Below are positions 54,301-61,940 of a DNA stretch of 64,000 nucleotides, in pieces. The notes beneath the pieces are model-generated. The model was given only the letters and a program-made list of their open reading frames with translations, ran no database searches and had not been told where the DNA came from. The stretch is from Flavobacterium sp. W4I14 (lineage in GTDB: Bacteria; Bacteroidota; Bacteroidia; Sphingobacteriales; Sphingobacteriaceae), in assembly GCA_030817875.1 (NCBI GenBank), contig JAUSZU010000001.1, forward strand, positions 5,828,001 through 5,892,000, written 5' to 3'. The number at the start of each line of letters is the position of its first letter. Within the stretch, counting starts at the first letter, position 1. A program made the translations under genes and the position numbers.

Positions 54301-57300
54301 TTCCGCTTGGCAGGCTTAGCCGATAACAGCAGGGCATATTATGAGGTTTATTATCGTGATAGTATAGCCGAAAAGGTATGGCTTAATCTATCGCCAAAAC
54401 AAAGTTTTGTTAAAATTAAACCGAAAGGTAATTATGAGGATGGTTTTGCCGTACAGTTTACCATGGTACACCAAGGTATGGTTTACAGTTCTATGCAACA
54501 GGTTAAAATTATAGATCCGAAAAAAGGGCTAGATATCAGGTTTTTAACCTTTAGAAATAAACTTCAGCCCGGTGAAAAAGAAAGCTGGAAACTACAGATC
54601 AGTAATAAAAATGGCGAAAAGCAGATGGCCGAAATGGTGGCTACGCTATACGACGCAAGTTTGGACGACTTGAAAAGAATGGATTGGAATACGCAGTTAC
54701 CAACAGGCTTTAACTATTATTTTTATACCTGGAACTTCAATGTAAATGATGTCGCGAACGCGGGTTATTTATGGTTTTTAAGGTCTGAAAATAATTTTGG
54801 CGTAATTACACGTGGTTACGAAAACCTTAATTTATTCGGTTACAATTATTATGGTGGCTACAACTATAGTTACCACAATTACATAAACAACCTGAAAAAG
54901 CCCCAAAAAAGAGGCTTATCTCCAGAGGCTGTTCAGAAATTAGCAGAGTTGGCCAATGGTAAATTAAGCTACGGCGTGGTATTCAATGCGCATGGTGAAA
55001 TATTGCCGGGTGTACAGGTAAAATCTGGCAAAACAGTAACAACCACTAATATTTTTGGTATTTATACTATTGATGCTAAAGCAGGAGAAACATTGAGTTT
55101 TGCTTTTCTGGGCTTTAAGAACTACGCTATAAAAGTAGGCACTAAAAAACGGATTGATGTAACCCTGAAAGAAGATGGGCAAGCTTTAAATGAGGTGGTG
55201 GTTGTGGGCTATGGGTCGCAGAAAAAGGAGATGTCAACCGCTGCGATTCAGATCAGAGGTTCAGCTACCTTAAAAGGGAAGGTAGCGGGTGTGGCGACAG
55301 ACGCTATTTATGGCAGTAGGGCTGCTGATAATAGTGCAATTGAAGATTTAATCTCAAGTGCTGGGGCACCAATTGATCAGAAAGATCCAACACTGCGTCA
55401 GGAAGTGGAAGCACTTAAAAACAAAAAGACTGACATCACGCCACGTACCAATTTCAACGAGCTCGCATTTTTTTATCCGCAATTGTTAACCGATGCCAAA
55501 GGCGAAATCAAGATCGAGTTTACCATCCCGCAAAGTTTAACACGCTATAAAATGATGGGGTTTGCACATACTAAAGATTTAAAAACGGCATCCATTACCA
55601 ATGAATTGGTTACCCAGAAACAATTGGCCATTGCCATTAATGCGCCACGTTTTTTCCGTGAAGGGGATACCATTTTATTAAGCGCCAAACTAAATAACCT
55701 GGCGGGCAAAAAACTTATCGGCAATGCCAGTTTAGCACTTACAGATGCCTTAACCGCTAAACCGATCCAGATTTTTGGAAGAAACGAAAAAACCGAAAAA
55801 ACTTTTGAAATTGATGATGCAGGCAATACGGTTTTAAAATGGGCATTAATTATTCCATCTGGTCTTAACGCCATTACCTATAAGGTTTTGGCTCAAAGTG
55901 GCAAGTTTAGCGATGGTGAAGAAAATACCATTCCTGTTTTGGCAAATGCCATGTTGGTTACCGAAAGTATGTCTATAAATGTGCGGGGTAATACCAGTAA
56001 AACTTTCGACTTTGAGAAGCTGGAGAAATCAGGAACTTCAAAAACCTTGCGCAACCAAAGTTTAACTTTCGAGTTTACCTCAAACCCCATTTGGTATGCC
56101 GTGCAGGCATTACCTTATTTGATGGAATACCCCTATGAGTGCGCTGAACAAACTTTTAGCCGGTTTTATGCCAATAGTTTTGCAACAGGTATCATTAATT
56201 CCTCACCAAAAATTAAAACCGTTTTCGAACAATGGCAAAATACAAATAATGGCGAAGCCCTCTTGTCTAACTTGGAGAAAAACCAAGAGCTCAAATCAAT
56301 TTTGTTAGAAGAAACGCCTTGGGTACGTAATGCCGATAATGAAAACGAGCGTAAAAAACGTTTGGCCATACTTTTCGATTTAAATAGAATGACCTACGAG
56401 TTGAAAAACAATTTCGAAAAGTTAGAGAAAATGCAGTTTAATAACGGTGCTTTTCCGTGGTTTAATGGCATGCAGGAAGATCGGTACATCACACAGCACA
56501 TAGTTTTAGGAATGGGCCAGTTAAAAAAACTAAAACTGATTGACGAAAAAGCTTATCCTAGTTTTAATGTAATGCTTAACAAAGCCATTATTTATTTAGA
56601 TGCACAGCTAGTTAAAGATTATAAAGATGAAGTGAAAGGAAAACGGTTTGCCTATTTGCCATTGCACTACCTATTCGCCAGAAGTTACACCAATCAAAAA
56701 AATAACAATGCAGATTTTTTAAATGCCAAAGATTTCTATCTGAAAAAATTAATGGCAAACTGGAAAACCTTTGATACTTACCAGTTGGCACAAACCGCCT
56801 TGGTTTTAAATAGAAACGGCAATGAGGTAGAAGCCAAAAAAATCATTACGTTATTAAATCAAACGGCTCAGCAAAATGATGAACTGGGCATGTACTGGGC
56901 TACAAATAAAGCGGGTTGGTGGTGGTACCAAAGTCCGATAGAAACACAGGCTTTATTAATAGAGGCTTTCGACGAAGTGACTAACGATGACAAATCGGTG
57001 GAGGAAATGAAAATCTGGTTGCTCAAAAACAAACAGACGAACGATTGGAAAACAACCAAAGCCACTACGGCGGCTTGTTATGCATTGCTAATGAAAGGAA
57101 CTGACCTTTTGACAGAGCGCAATGAACCTGAAATAACAATTGGCGGTCAAAAAATAGCAGATCTGCAACAGCCTAACGCCATAAAAGAAGCCGGAACGGG
57201 TTATCAAAAATTAACCATTGCAGCAGCTGATGTAAAACCAGAAATGGGGAAAGTACAGGTTAAAAATAACAACCAAACCGTAGCCTGGGGCGCATTGTAC

Positions 57301-57768
57301 TGGCAATATTTTGAGCAACTGGATAAAATTACGCCGGCCAACACAGGAGCTAAAATCAACAAGCAATTGTTTGTCCAAAAGGCTAGCGCAAAAGGCGATG
57401 TTTTAACCCCGCTTACGGCAACCAATATTTTGGCCCCTGGCGATTTATTGAAAGTGCGTATTGAAATTTATTGTGATCGGGATATGGAATATATTCATTT
57501 GAAAGATATGCGTTCATCGGGTTTTGAACCTGTAAATGTGATCTCTCGGTATAAGTATCAGGATGGTTTAGGTTATTATGAAAGTACAAAAGATGCTTCA
57601 ACCAATTTCTTTATCAGTTATATGCCTAAAGGAACCTACGTATTTGAATACCCTTTGCGGGTTACGCATGCCGGAAATTTTTCAAATGGAATTACCAGCT
57701 TGCAAAGTATGTATGCACCAGAGTTTACTACCCATTCAGCAGGAATTAGGGTAAATGTAAAACCTTAA
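51388..57768 (+). CDS. Alpha-2-macroglobulin family protein with an internal SusC-like insert
   Basis: The 2126-residue protein has a signal peptide (SFDVSAQ). A helical N-terminal region (about 25-370) is followed by MG domains with EERIILFTDRPIYRPGQTIY near 575. Residues about 1190-1260 form a carboxypeptidase-regulatory-like domain (LSYGVVFNAHGEILPGVQV), followed by EVVVVGYGSQKKEM near 1269 and the plug-like LKGKVAGVATDAIYGSRAAD. The A2M core resumes at about 1350 (FNELAFFYPQLLTDAKGEIK). The thioester site is Cys1585-Ala-Glu-Gln1588 (YPYECAEQTF), inside an alpha/alpha toroid. A receptor-binding-like beta domain ends the protein. Bacterial A2Ms trap proteases at the envelope. It is a single gene. 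Confidence 0.9.
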   Translation: MNISLRISALFLFTFLFSFDVSAQHKYTLADFYRVDSLANQAKPKDALALIDKINQAAKKENNAPLLIKSVIYRMMFQSYLEENAFDKILVSLRTDISNAKQPEKSILQSLLAETYWNYLQQNRWQIELRTQVQGDIGNDIKTWSTKKLNEETIKYYLLSLKEAKILQQTKVDVLDAVLAGDKNNRNYRPTLYDLLAHRAIDVFSNTQINLTQYDDDSIDMSNAAWFGNRQDFLTMELTNDSTLFKPQALQLFKNLIRFHQNSNNFSALADVDLKRLKFIQRNFSGDNQELYNNALSNLAEQSTQTEVYADILYEQALMHKNVQLPVDTNKRNLLTAVALAKKAVEGYPKSIGAQNAENLIRQIKGSELSIKIKGYIQPDKPAQLFLSYKNTDTVHIRLFKAPEPQNNYEQFKNKDDFLAFFNQNKVIKKWFIIVPKTSDYQSHTLIDKIDGLPFGNYTLIAQTLNREQKDTVYSNINFKVTAMAVINRRNIEKHEYFVSQLGNGAPLKNVKIQQQRYDYNKRKYINGDLITTNENGYATTNETDGNMSFAVATLGKDELKVNINNYNSYRNDDDEERIILFTDRPIYRPGQTIYYKGICLQSKDGKNKIEVNKALEVFFKDANGKEITSTNVTSNDFGTFQGSFSIPMGKLNGQMEIETDYGSINVQVEEYKRPTFEVVFDKPNQHYKLNDSIKVQGKASSFSGYSVNNAKVNYKVFRRAMYDYRLTYTQRNAIYGSNIYNERKQIAIGKTNTKPGGKFDITFFAKATNTKQNYSYEIETEVTDLNGETRTKTTAINVGQKDINLNVSTEQVIYVSNQTDSIPFWVTNLNNEPIKANIKAKWSLLQAPSRLMNKSPFYAENYALSKEEFIKNFPDEDYNNELEVAKWPIKSVELRQNPTAKNGRWSLTFNQKNLKPGYYKINLMAINEQNDTIKVDKYLIIYNEAPVTIQSNIEWIAPEVSIIKPTESAAFRLAGLADNSRAYYEVYYRDSIAEKVWLNLSPKQSFVKIKPKGNYEDGFAVQFTMVHQGMVYSSMQQVKIIDPKKGLDIRFLTFRNKLQPGEKESWKLQISNKNGEKQMAEMVATLYDASLDDLKRMDWNTQLPTGFNYYFYTWNFNVNDVANAGYLWFLRSENNFGVITRGYENLNLFGYNYYGGYNYSYHNYINNLKKPQKRGLSPEAVQKLAELANGKLSYGVVFNAHGEILPGVQVKSGKTVTTTNIFGIYTIDAKAGETLSFAFLGFKNYAIKVGTKKRIDVTLKEDGQALNEVVVVGYGSQKKEMSTAAIQIRGSATLKGKVAGVATDAIYGSRAADNSAIEDLISSAGAPIDQKDPTLRQEVEALKNKKTDITPRTNFNELAFFYPQLLTDAKGEIKIEFTIPQSLTRYKMMGFAHTKDLKTASITNELVTQKQLAIAINAPRFFREGDTILLSAKLNNLAGKKLIGNASLALTDALTAKPIQIFGRNEKTEKTFEIDDAGNTVLKWALIIPSGLNAITYKVLAQSGKFSDGEENTIPVLANAMLVTESMSINVRGNTSKTFDFEKLEKSGTSKTLRNQSLTFEFTSNPIWYAVQALPYLMEYPYECAEQTFSRFYANSFATGIINSSPKIKTVFEQWQNTNNGEALLSNLEKNQELKSILLEETPWVRNADNENERKKRLAILFDLNRMTYELKNNFEKLEKMQFNNGAFPWFNGMQEDRYITQHIVLGMGQLKKLKLIDEKAYPSFNVMLNKAIIYLDAQLVKDYKDEVKGKRFAYLPLHYLFARSYTNQKNNNADFLNAKDFYLKKLMANWKTFDTYQLAQTALVLNRNGNEVEAKKIITLLNQTAQQNDELGMYWATNKAGWWWYQSPIETQALLIEAFDEVTNDDKSVEEMKIWLLKNKQTNDWKTTKATTAACYALLMKGTDLLTERNEPEITIGGQKIADLQQPNAIKEAGTGYQKLTIAAADVKPEMGKVQVKNNNQTVAWGALYWQYFEQLDKITPANTGAKINKQLFVQKASAKGDVLTPLTATNILAPGDLLKVRIEIYCDRDMEYIHLKDMRSSGFEPVNVISRYKYQDGLGYYESTKDASTNFFISYMPKGTYVFEYPLRVTHAGNFSNGITSLQSMYAPEFTTHSAGIRVNVKP

Positions 57769-57786
57769 TATTTTGCCCGTTATGAT

Positions 57787-57803
57787 CCGATAGCTATCGG
57801 ATT
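57787..57803. repeat. Palindrome ccgatagctatcgg
   Basis: gatccgatagctatcggatt, also found near 31369-31386 and, imperfectly, near 27138 and 30215. It stands between the convergent A2M and LytTR genes. Confidence 0.55.
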
Positions 57804-57831
57804 TATTTCAGGGTCTAACTAACGAAGCACG

Positions 57832-57863
57832 AACCTCACAGGTTTTTAAAACCTGTGAGGTTT
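57832..57863. terminator. Bidirectional terminator between A2M and LytTR genes
   Basis: aacctcacaggttt and aaacctgtgaggtt are perfect complementary arms of 14 bp with a 3-5 nt loop, flanked by T-rich sequence on the plus side. It lies between the plus-strand stop at 57768 and the minus-strand stop at 57872. Confidence 0.7.
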
Positions 57864-57871
57864 AAATGGCA

Positions 57872-58546
57872 TTAAGTAAGGTTAATATTGGTATAGGTTG
57901 CACCTATAGGAATAATTTTTTCTCCAATCCAAATCTGGCTGCGGTCAAATTTGGATATTTTATTTTTAGCTACAATAAAAGCCCGATGACAGCGGATAAA
58001 ATCTGCTTTTGGCAACAGTTCAGCCAAATCGTTAATGGTAATCCTCGAGCTTAAAAGTTTATCTTTTAGCTGTATCTGGGTGTAGTTGCCTGAGGCCTCC
58101 ACATAAAGGATTTCGTCCAATTCCACCTTAATTTGCTCGTAACCATCTTTTACGAAAATATATGCTGTTTTCGTTTCCTGTTTCTGGTTGCGCAGGTTAA
58201 AGAGTTCCTGGGCTTTATTGCAAGCCTTTAAGAAACGAGAAAGTGAAAAAGGTTTTAGCAGATAATCTACAGCATCGAGTTCAAAACTCTGCACAGCATG
58301 CTCGGTATAGGCTGTTGTAAAAATAACCATTGGTGGCTTGCTCAAACTCTTTAAAAAATCAATTCCACTGATATCTGGCATTTTGATGTCTAGGAAAATC
58401 AGGTCAACCTTGTTGTGCTGAAGGTAACTAATGGCTGCAAAAGCATCTGTAAAAGTTTGTTGCAATGTTACAAATGGAACTTTTGAGGCGTGAGATTTTA
58501 TAATCTCTAATGCAATCGGTTCATCATCTATAGCAATGGCAATCAT
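57872..58546 (-). CDS. LytTR family response regulator
   Basis: The 224-residue protein has a receiver domain (1-120: IAIDDEPIALEIIKSHA with the acidic pair, LIFLDIKMPDISGIDFL with the phospho-acceptor Asp, VIFTTAYTEHAVQSFELDAVDYLLKPF with the conserved Lys). A LytTR DNA-binding domain follows (IFVKDGYEQIKVELDEILYVEASGNYTQI, FIRCHRAFIVAKNKI). It should be phosphorylated by the LytS-type kinase encoded just upstream on the same strand. The two genes are separated by 221 nt that contain a cgtcat-type repeat, unusual for a pair expected to be co-transcribed. Confidence 0.93.
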   Translation of the reverse strand: MIAIAIDDEPIALEIIKSHASKVPFVTLQQTFTDAFAAISYLQHNKVDLIFLDIKMPDISGIDFLKSLSKPPMVIFTTAYTEHAVQSFELDAVDYLLKPFSLSRFLKACNKAQELFNLRNQKQETKTAYIFVKDGYEQIKVELDEILYVEASGNYTQIQLKDKLLSSRITINDLAELLPKADFIRCHRAFIVAKNKISKFDRSQIWIGEKIIPIGATYTNINLT

Positions 58547-58620
58547 TTTTTATTTGTTCTTTGTGTTTTTCTCTTCTGTCATGCTGACGAAGGAAGCATC
58601 TCTAGTAGCTCAAAGGAGAT

Positions 58621-58702
58621 CGTCATTTCGACCGTAGCGGAGAAATCTTTTAAACTTCGGTCAAAGATTTCTCCATTACGCTGCGCTCCAGTCGAAATGA
58701 CG
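58621..58702. repeat. Dispersed palindromic repeat, cgtcat-type, copy 5
   Basis: cgtcatttcgac (58621-58632) and gtcgaaatgacg (58691-58702) are perfect 12-bp arms; the inner parts gcggagaaatctttt and aaagatttctccatt also pair. It sits between the kinase and response-regulator genes. Confidence 0.8.
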
Positions 58703-58767
58703 AATCACCCATATTTATCAATTTAAATTATTTACTCGTTTATTTGATTTCTGAAAGATACGTATCA

Positions 58768-60306
58768 CTAATCCAACTGCAAAGTTAAATGAACAAAAAA
58801 CTCATTGGCACTTTCGCGGATAATCAATTCATGTTTTCCATAATAAAGTAATGATAAACGTTGTTTAACATTTTCTAGTCCGATGCCGCTTTTTAATTTC
58901 TCGGGGTCATTATCCGCCTTAGTGTAAATGCTATTGCTTACATCAAAATATAAAGTTTTTTCTTTGGTTTGCAGCGTAATTTTAATGTACGAAGGCTGTT
59001 GCAAGCTAATACCATGTTTAAATGCATTTTCAATAAATGGAATCAACAGCATCGGCGTAATCTGCAGGTTATTTAACTGCTCTTCAATATGTGTGTCGAT
59101 CCTGATATCTGCAGAGCGAGAGGTACGGAGCTTTTGTAAATCAATATAATTGGTCAGGTATTCTACCTCGCGGGTTAACGAAATTTTATCCTGTGTATTT
59201 TCATGGAGCATAAAACGCATCATGTCGCCCAGTTTCTGGATCCCTTCACCCGTTCTTTCTGCATTTTCCTGCAAAGCTGTTCCGAATAAGGTATTTAAAG
59301 CATTGAATAAGAAGTGTGGATTGATCTGCGATTTTAAGAAATTCAGGTTCGCATCCGATTTGCCCAACTCCGTTTTGAGCATCTGAATTTCGCTCTGTTT
59401 TTCAAATTTATGTTTGTAAATATACCATGCAGATGGCGTAGTAATGCAGATTAAGCATATTGCGTTTAAAAGTAAGGTAATCGGCACTACAGCACCATTG
59501 CGCATAAAAGGGATAAGGACGATTAAGAGCAGGAGTGAGAGGATAATGGTTAAACCAACATTTCCCCAAAAATACCGACCAAAACCTTTAAAATCCTTTC
59601 TGAGGTTTGGAATAACGTAATAAATAGAGCAAAAAGCTAGAAAGATATTTACCGGTGGTACAATTACCCAAACGATCAGTATTTCGTAATCGATTCTTAC
59701 CGAAAGTACGGCTGCAAAAATCATAAGCGAAATCAGCCAGATTTTGGTACTTACAAAGAGTTCTGGAACGATGTTGTTATGGTGATTTTTTAATACCGGG
59801 ATTCTTTTTAGTAATTCTAAGCCCCGTTCATTAAAATAGGCATAAGCATTAAAGAGTAGATATAAAAAGAAAATATAAGTAAAAGCTTCGCCAAAAAAGA
59901 TCCCGTAAGCGTTGTCGATGTTGTCATATTCAACCAACCTGTATGCTTGAGAATAGGTATTGTAAACCATCCACGCAACTACAGAGAACGCTGTGACTAA
60001 AACCGTAAGAATAAGATTAAGTGTGATGTTATTCTTATTTGCAAGTTGGGGCATGAGGCAAAAATTGAACAATAAAAAGCTGATATATAAACTGGTGATC
60101 TTAAATAATTCTGGAATAAAGAAGTTTGCCATTACACTATAATCAATACCGCTTTCTTCAAAACGATAAGAATTGCCCGAGTTATAGATTGTGGATGAGC
60201 AGATACCAATTAGGGCCAGCACATATAGTGTTGTAGAAATCCAAAACTCAAGCTGGTTGATACTTTTGGTTTTTATTGTAGATGGGTTACCTGATAGAAT
60301 TACCAT
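58768..60306 (-). CDS. LytS-type sensor histidine kinase
   Basis: The product from ATG 60306 is 512 residues; an ATG 21 nt further upstream is also possible. About seven membrane helices span the N-terminal ~300 residues (e.g. YVLALIGICSSTIYN, LNLILTVLVTAFSVVAWMVY, FTYIFFLYLLFNAYAYF). After a short coiled coil comes the His_kinase domain: INPHFLFNALNTLFG with the phospho-acceptor His, and the ATPase N-box LLIPFIENAFKHGIS with GIGLENVKQRLSLLY. It probably senses an envelope signal and phosphorylates the LytTR regulator downstream. Confidence 0.9.
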   Translation of the reverse strand: MVILSGNPSTIKTKSINQLEFWISTTLYVLALIGICSSTIYNSGNSYRFEESGIDYSVMANFFIPELFKITSLYISFLLFNFCLMPQLANKNNITLNLILTVLVTAFSVVAWMVYNTYSQAYRLVEYDNIDNAYGIFFGEAFTYIFFLYLLFNAYAYFNERGLELLKRIPVLKNHHNNIVPELFVSTKIWLISLMIFAAVLSVRIDYEILIVWVIVPPVNIFLAFCSIYYVIPNLRKDFKGFGRYFWGNVGLTIILSLLLLIVLIPFMRNGAVVPITLLLNAICLICITTPSAWYIYKHKFEKQSEIQMLKTELGKSDANLNFLKSQINPHFLFNALNTLFGTALQENAERTGEGIQKLGDMMRFMLHENTQDKISLTREVEYLTNYIDLQKLRTSRSADIRIDTHIEEQLNNLQITPMLLIPFIENAFKHGISLQQPSYIKITLQTKEKTLYFDVSNSIYTKADNDPEKLKSGIGLENVKQRLSLLYYGKHELIIRESANEFFVHLTLQLD

Positions 60307-60666
60307 TTGATTTAGTTTATACCACAATTTTACGAAGAGAATTTACATCTACATTTAAAATGTGATGGATGGGGCAAAAAATGGGATGAATGAATAGGAT
60401 TTTTAGGATTATTTGATTTTAAGATCGGTTTTTTAGCGTTGTCAACTTTCTTCATTGTGCTGTCAGATGTTACCATCTGACTGATAGTTGGATTCATACC
60501 CAAATGAATAATTACGATTAGTGTCAGATAGAAATATCTGACACCACATCCAACTACACCCATCACCACAATAAAAGCAACGATCTTCAAAATATTAAGT
60601 GTAAAGCTAAACAGTTTATTAACTTTGCTTTTGCATTCAATACTTATTCAAAATTCAATAATTTAT
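60307..60666. other. Gap with twin hairpins between kinase and ArsC-like gene
   Basis: gtcagatg/catctgac (60462-60481) and gtgtcagata/tatctgacac with a GAAA loop (60521-60544) share the tcagat core. An 86-codon minus-strand open frame crosses both hairpins and is judged spurious. Confidence 0.5.
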
Positions 60667-61014
60667 ATGACCGTTTACGGAATTCCAAATTGCAATACAG
60701 TTAAAAAATCGCTTGATTGGTTAAAAGCACATCTGGTTGATTTTGAATTTCACGATTTCAAGAAAAAAGGCATTACAACTGAAAAATTAAATGAATGGTG
60801 TAATACCTTTGGTTGGGAAACGGTATTAAACCGCAAAGGTTTAACCTGGAAAAAACTCACTAAAGAAGAGCAGGCTAAAATTGATAACCAAGATTTAGCA
60901 ATAGCTTATTTAAAAGAAAATACCAGCGCAATAAAACGCCCGATTATTGAACAGAACAACAAAGCCATATTAATTGGATTTGATGATGACAATTATTTAA
61001 AAACACTAGCCTAA
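60667..61014 (+). CDS. ArsC/Spx family protein (YffB-like)
   Basis: The 115-residue product from ATG 60667 has the thioredoxin-like ArsC fold: MTVYGIPNCNTVKKSLDWLK with a single Cys, VDFEFHDFKKKGITTEKLNEWCNTFGWETVLNRKGLTWKKL, and AIKRPIIEQNNKAILIGFDDDNY. The single-Cys motif with NC-x-T-V-KK fits YffB-type glutathione- or bacillithiol-dependent reductases better than Spx. It should act in the cytosol as a thiol-dependent reductase; the substrate is unknown. A start at 60625 would add 14 residues unlike the family. Confidence 0.87.
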   Translation: MTVYGIPNCNTVKKSLDWLKAHLVDFEFHDFKKKGITTEKLNEWCNTFGWETVLNRKGLTWKKLTKEEQAKIDNQDLAIAYLKENTSAIKRPIIEQNNKAILIGFDDDNYLKTLA

Positions 61015-61082
61015 TTCAATTGTTCTAATGTTAAAGTTTGTTAAATGCAGCTTTTAAATGTCGAACTAAGTTACTTTTGAGT

Positions 61083-61823
61083 ATGTACAAACTGATCATT
61101 TTTCTATTGCTTACCTTACCAATTGGCGTTTTTGCACAAACGGTAACCACAGGTACGGTTTTCGATTACTCGAAAAAAACACTCTCCCTTCCTGGTGTAA
61201 GTATCAGGAATCTGAACAGTAAAAAATCAACGAGTACAAATAAAGAAGGTAAATATACCATTAGTGCCAATATTGGCGATCTTTTAGAGTTTTCTGCCGT
61301 TGGCTATCATACCGATACGCTGTACTTAACCAACCTGTTAAATAGAACGATATATCTTCCGGTTAAATCGAACAGTTTAAAAGATGTAGATATTACAGCA
61401 GTGCGGATGAATAGTCAGGTTACAGATGCGAAAGATCCATTAGCTGAAAAATATACACTATTGAGTACAGGCGGAAACCTAAACCGTAAGCGTATGACCG
61501 ACAAGGTTGGTGGCCTAAATCTAAACCTTGGCTATGGTAAATATAGAAGACAACAACGAAAAGAGGCCGATTTGGAAGAAAAGGAAATGTATCTCCAGGA
61601 AATTGATGAGAACTTTACCGCAAAGGCCATTACAGATATGACCAAGCTAGAGGGTGAGGAACTTAAAAACTTCATGATTATTTATCGCCCTTCAGTAGAG
61701 GCTGTAAAGGCAGAAAGGCCATACCGTTATGCTTATTATATTTCCCGTGCCTTTGTAGCATGGAAAAAATTAACCCCGCAAGAAAGAAAACTTCAGGATC
61801 TACCCAAATTAAAAGCGAATTAA
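61083..61823 (+). CDS. Carboxypeptidase-regulatory-like domain protein, secreted
   Basis: The product from ATG 61083 is 246 residues with a signal peptide (MYKLIIFLLLTLPIGVFAQ). Residues about 20-100 form a CarboxypepD_reg-like domain (TVTTGTVFDYSKKTLSLPGVSIRNL, KEGKYTISANIGDLLEFSAVGY). The rest (about 115-246) is helical and charged, with LEEKEMYLQEIDENFTAKAI and ERPYRYAYYISRAFVAWKKL. No barrel or TonB plug follows. The role is unknown; it may be a small envelope-associated relative of TonB receptors' N-termini. It lies 68 nt after the ArsC-like gene and is followed by a strong hairpin. Confidence 0.78.
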   Translation: MYKLIIFLLLTLPIGVFAQTVTTGTVFDYSKKTLSLPGVSIRNLNSKKSTSTNKEGKYTISANIGDLLEFSAVGYHTDTLYLTNLLNRTIYLPVKSNSLKDVDITAVRMNSQVTDAKDPLAEKYTLLSTGGNLNRKRMTDKVGGLNLNLGYGKYRRQQRKEADLEEKEMYLQEIDENFTAKAITDMTKLEGEELKNFMIIYRPSVEAVKAERPYRYAYYISRAFVAWKKLTPQERKLQDLPKLKAN

Positions 61824-61873
61824 TACTCGGTAATTACTATCGGTAGCATTATAACCATCATTGGTAACATTAT

Positions 61874-61907
61874 AACCACATATAAATCTATATGTGGTTA
61901 TTTTTTA
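61874..61907 (+). terminator. Intrinsic terminator before the M1 peptidase gene
   Basis: aaccacatata (61874-61884) and tatatgtggtt (61889-61899) form a perfect 11-bp stem with a 4-nt loop, followed by a T-rich run. Confidence 0.8.
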
Positions 61908-61940
61908 TATTTACCGCCTGATTACAACCTTATTATTATC

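Noticed and set aside
60330..60590. 86-codon minus-strand open frame
   Set aside because: It spans both tcagat hairpins and has low-complexity composition; no family or neighbour supports it, although a weak signal-like N-terminus is present.
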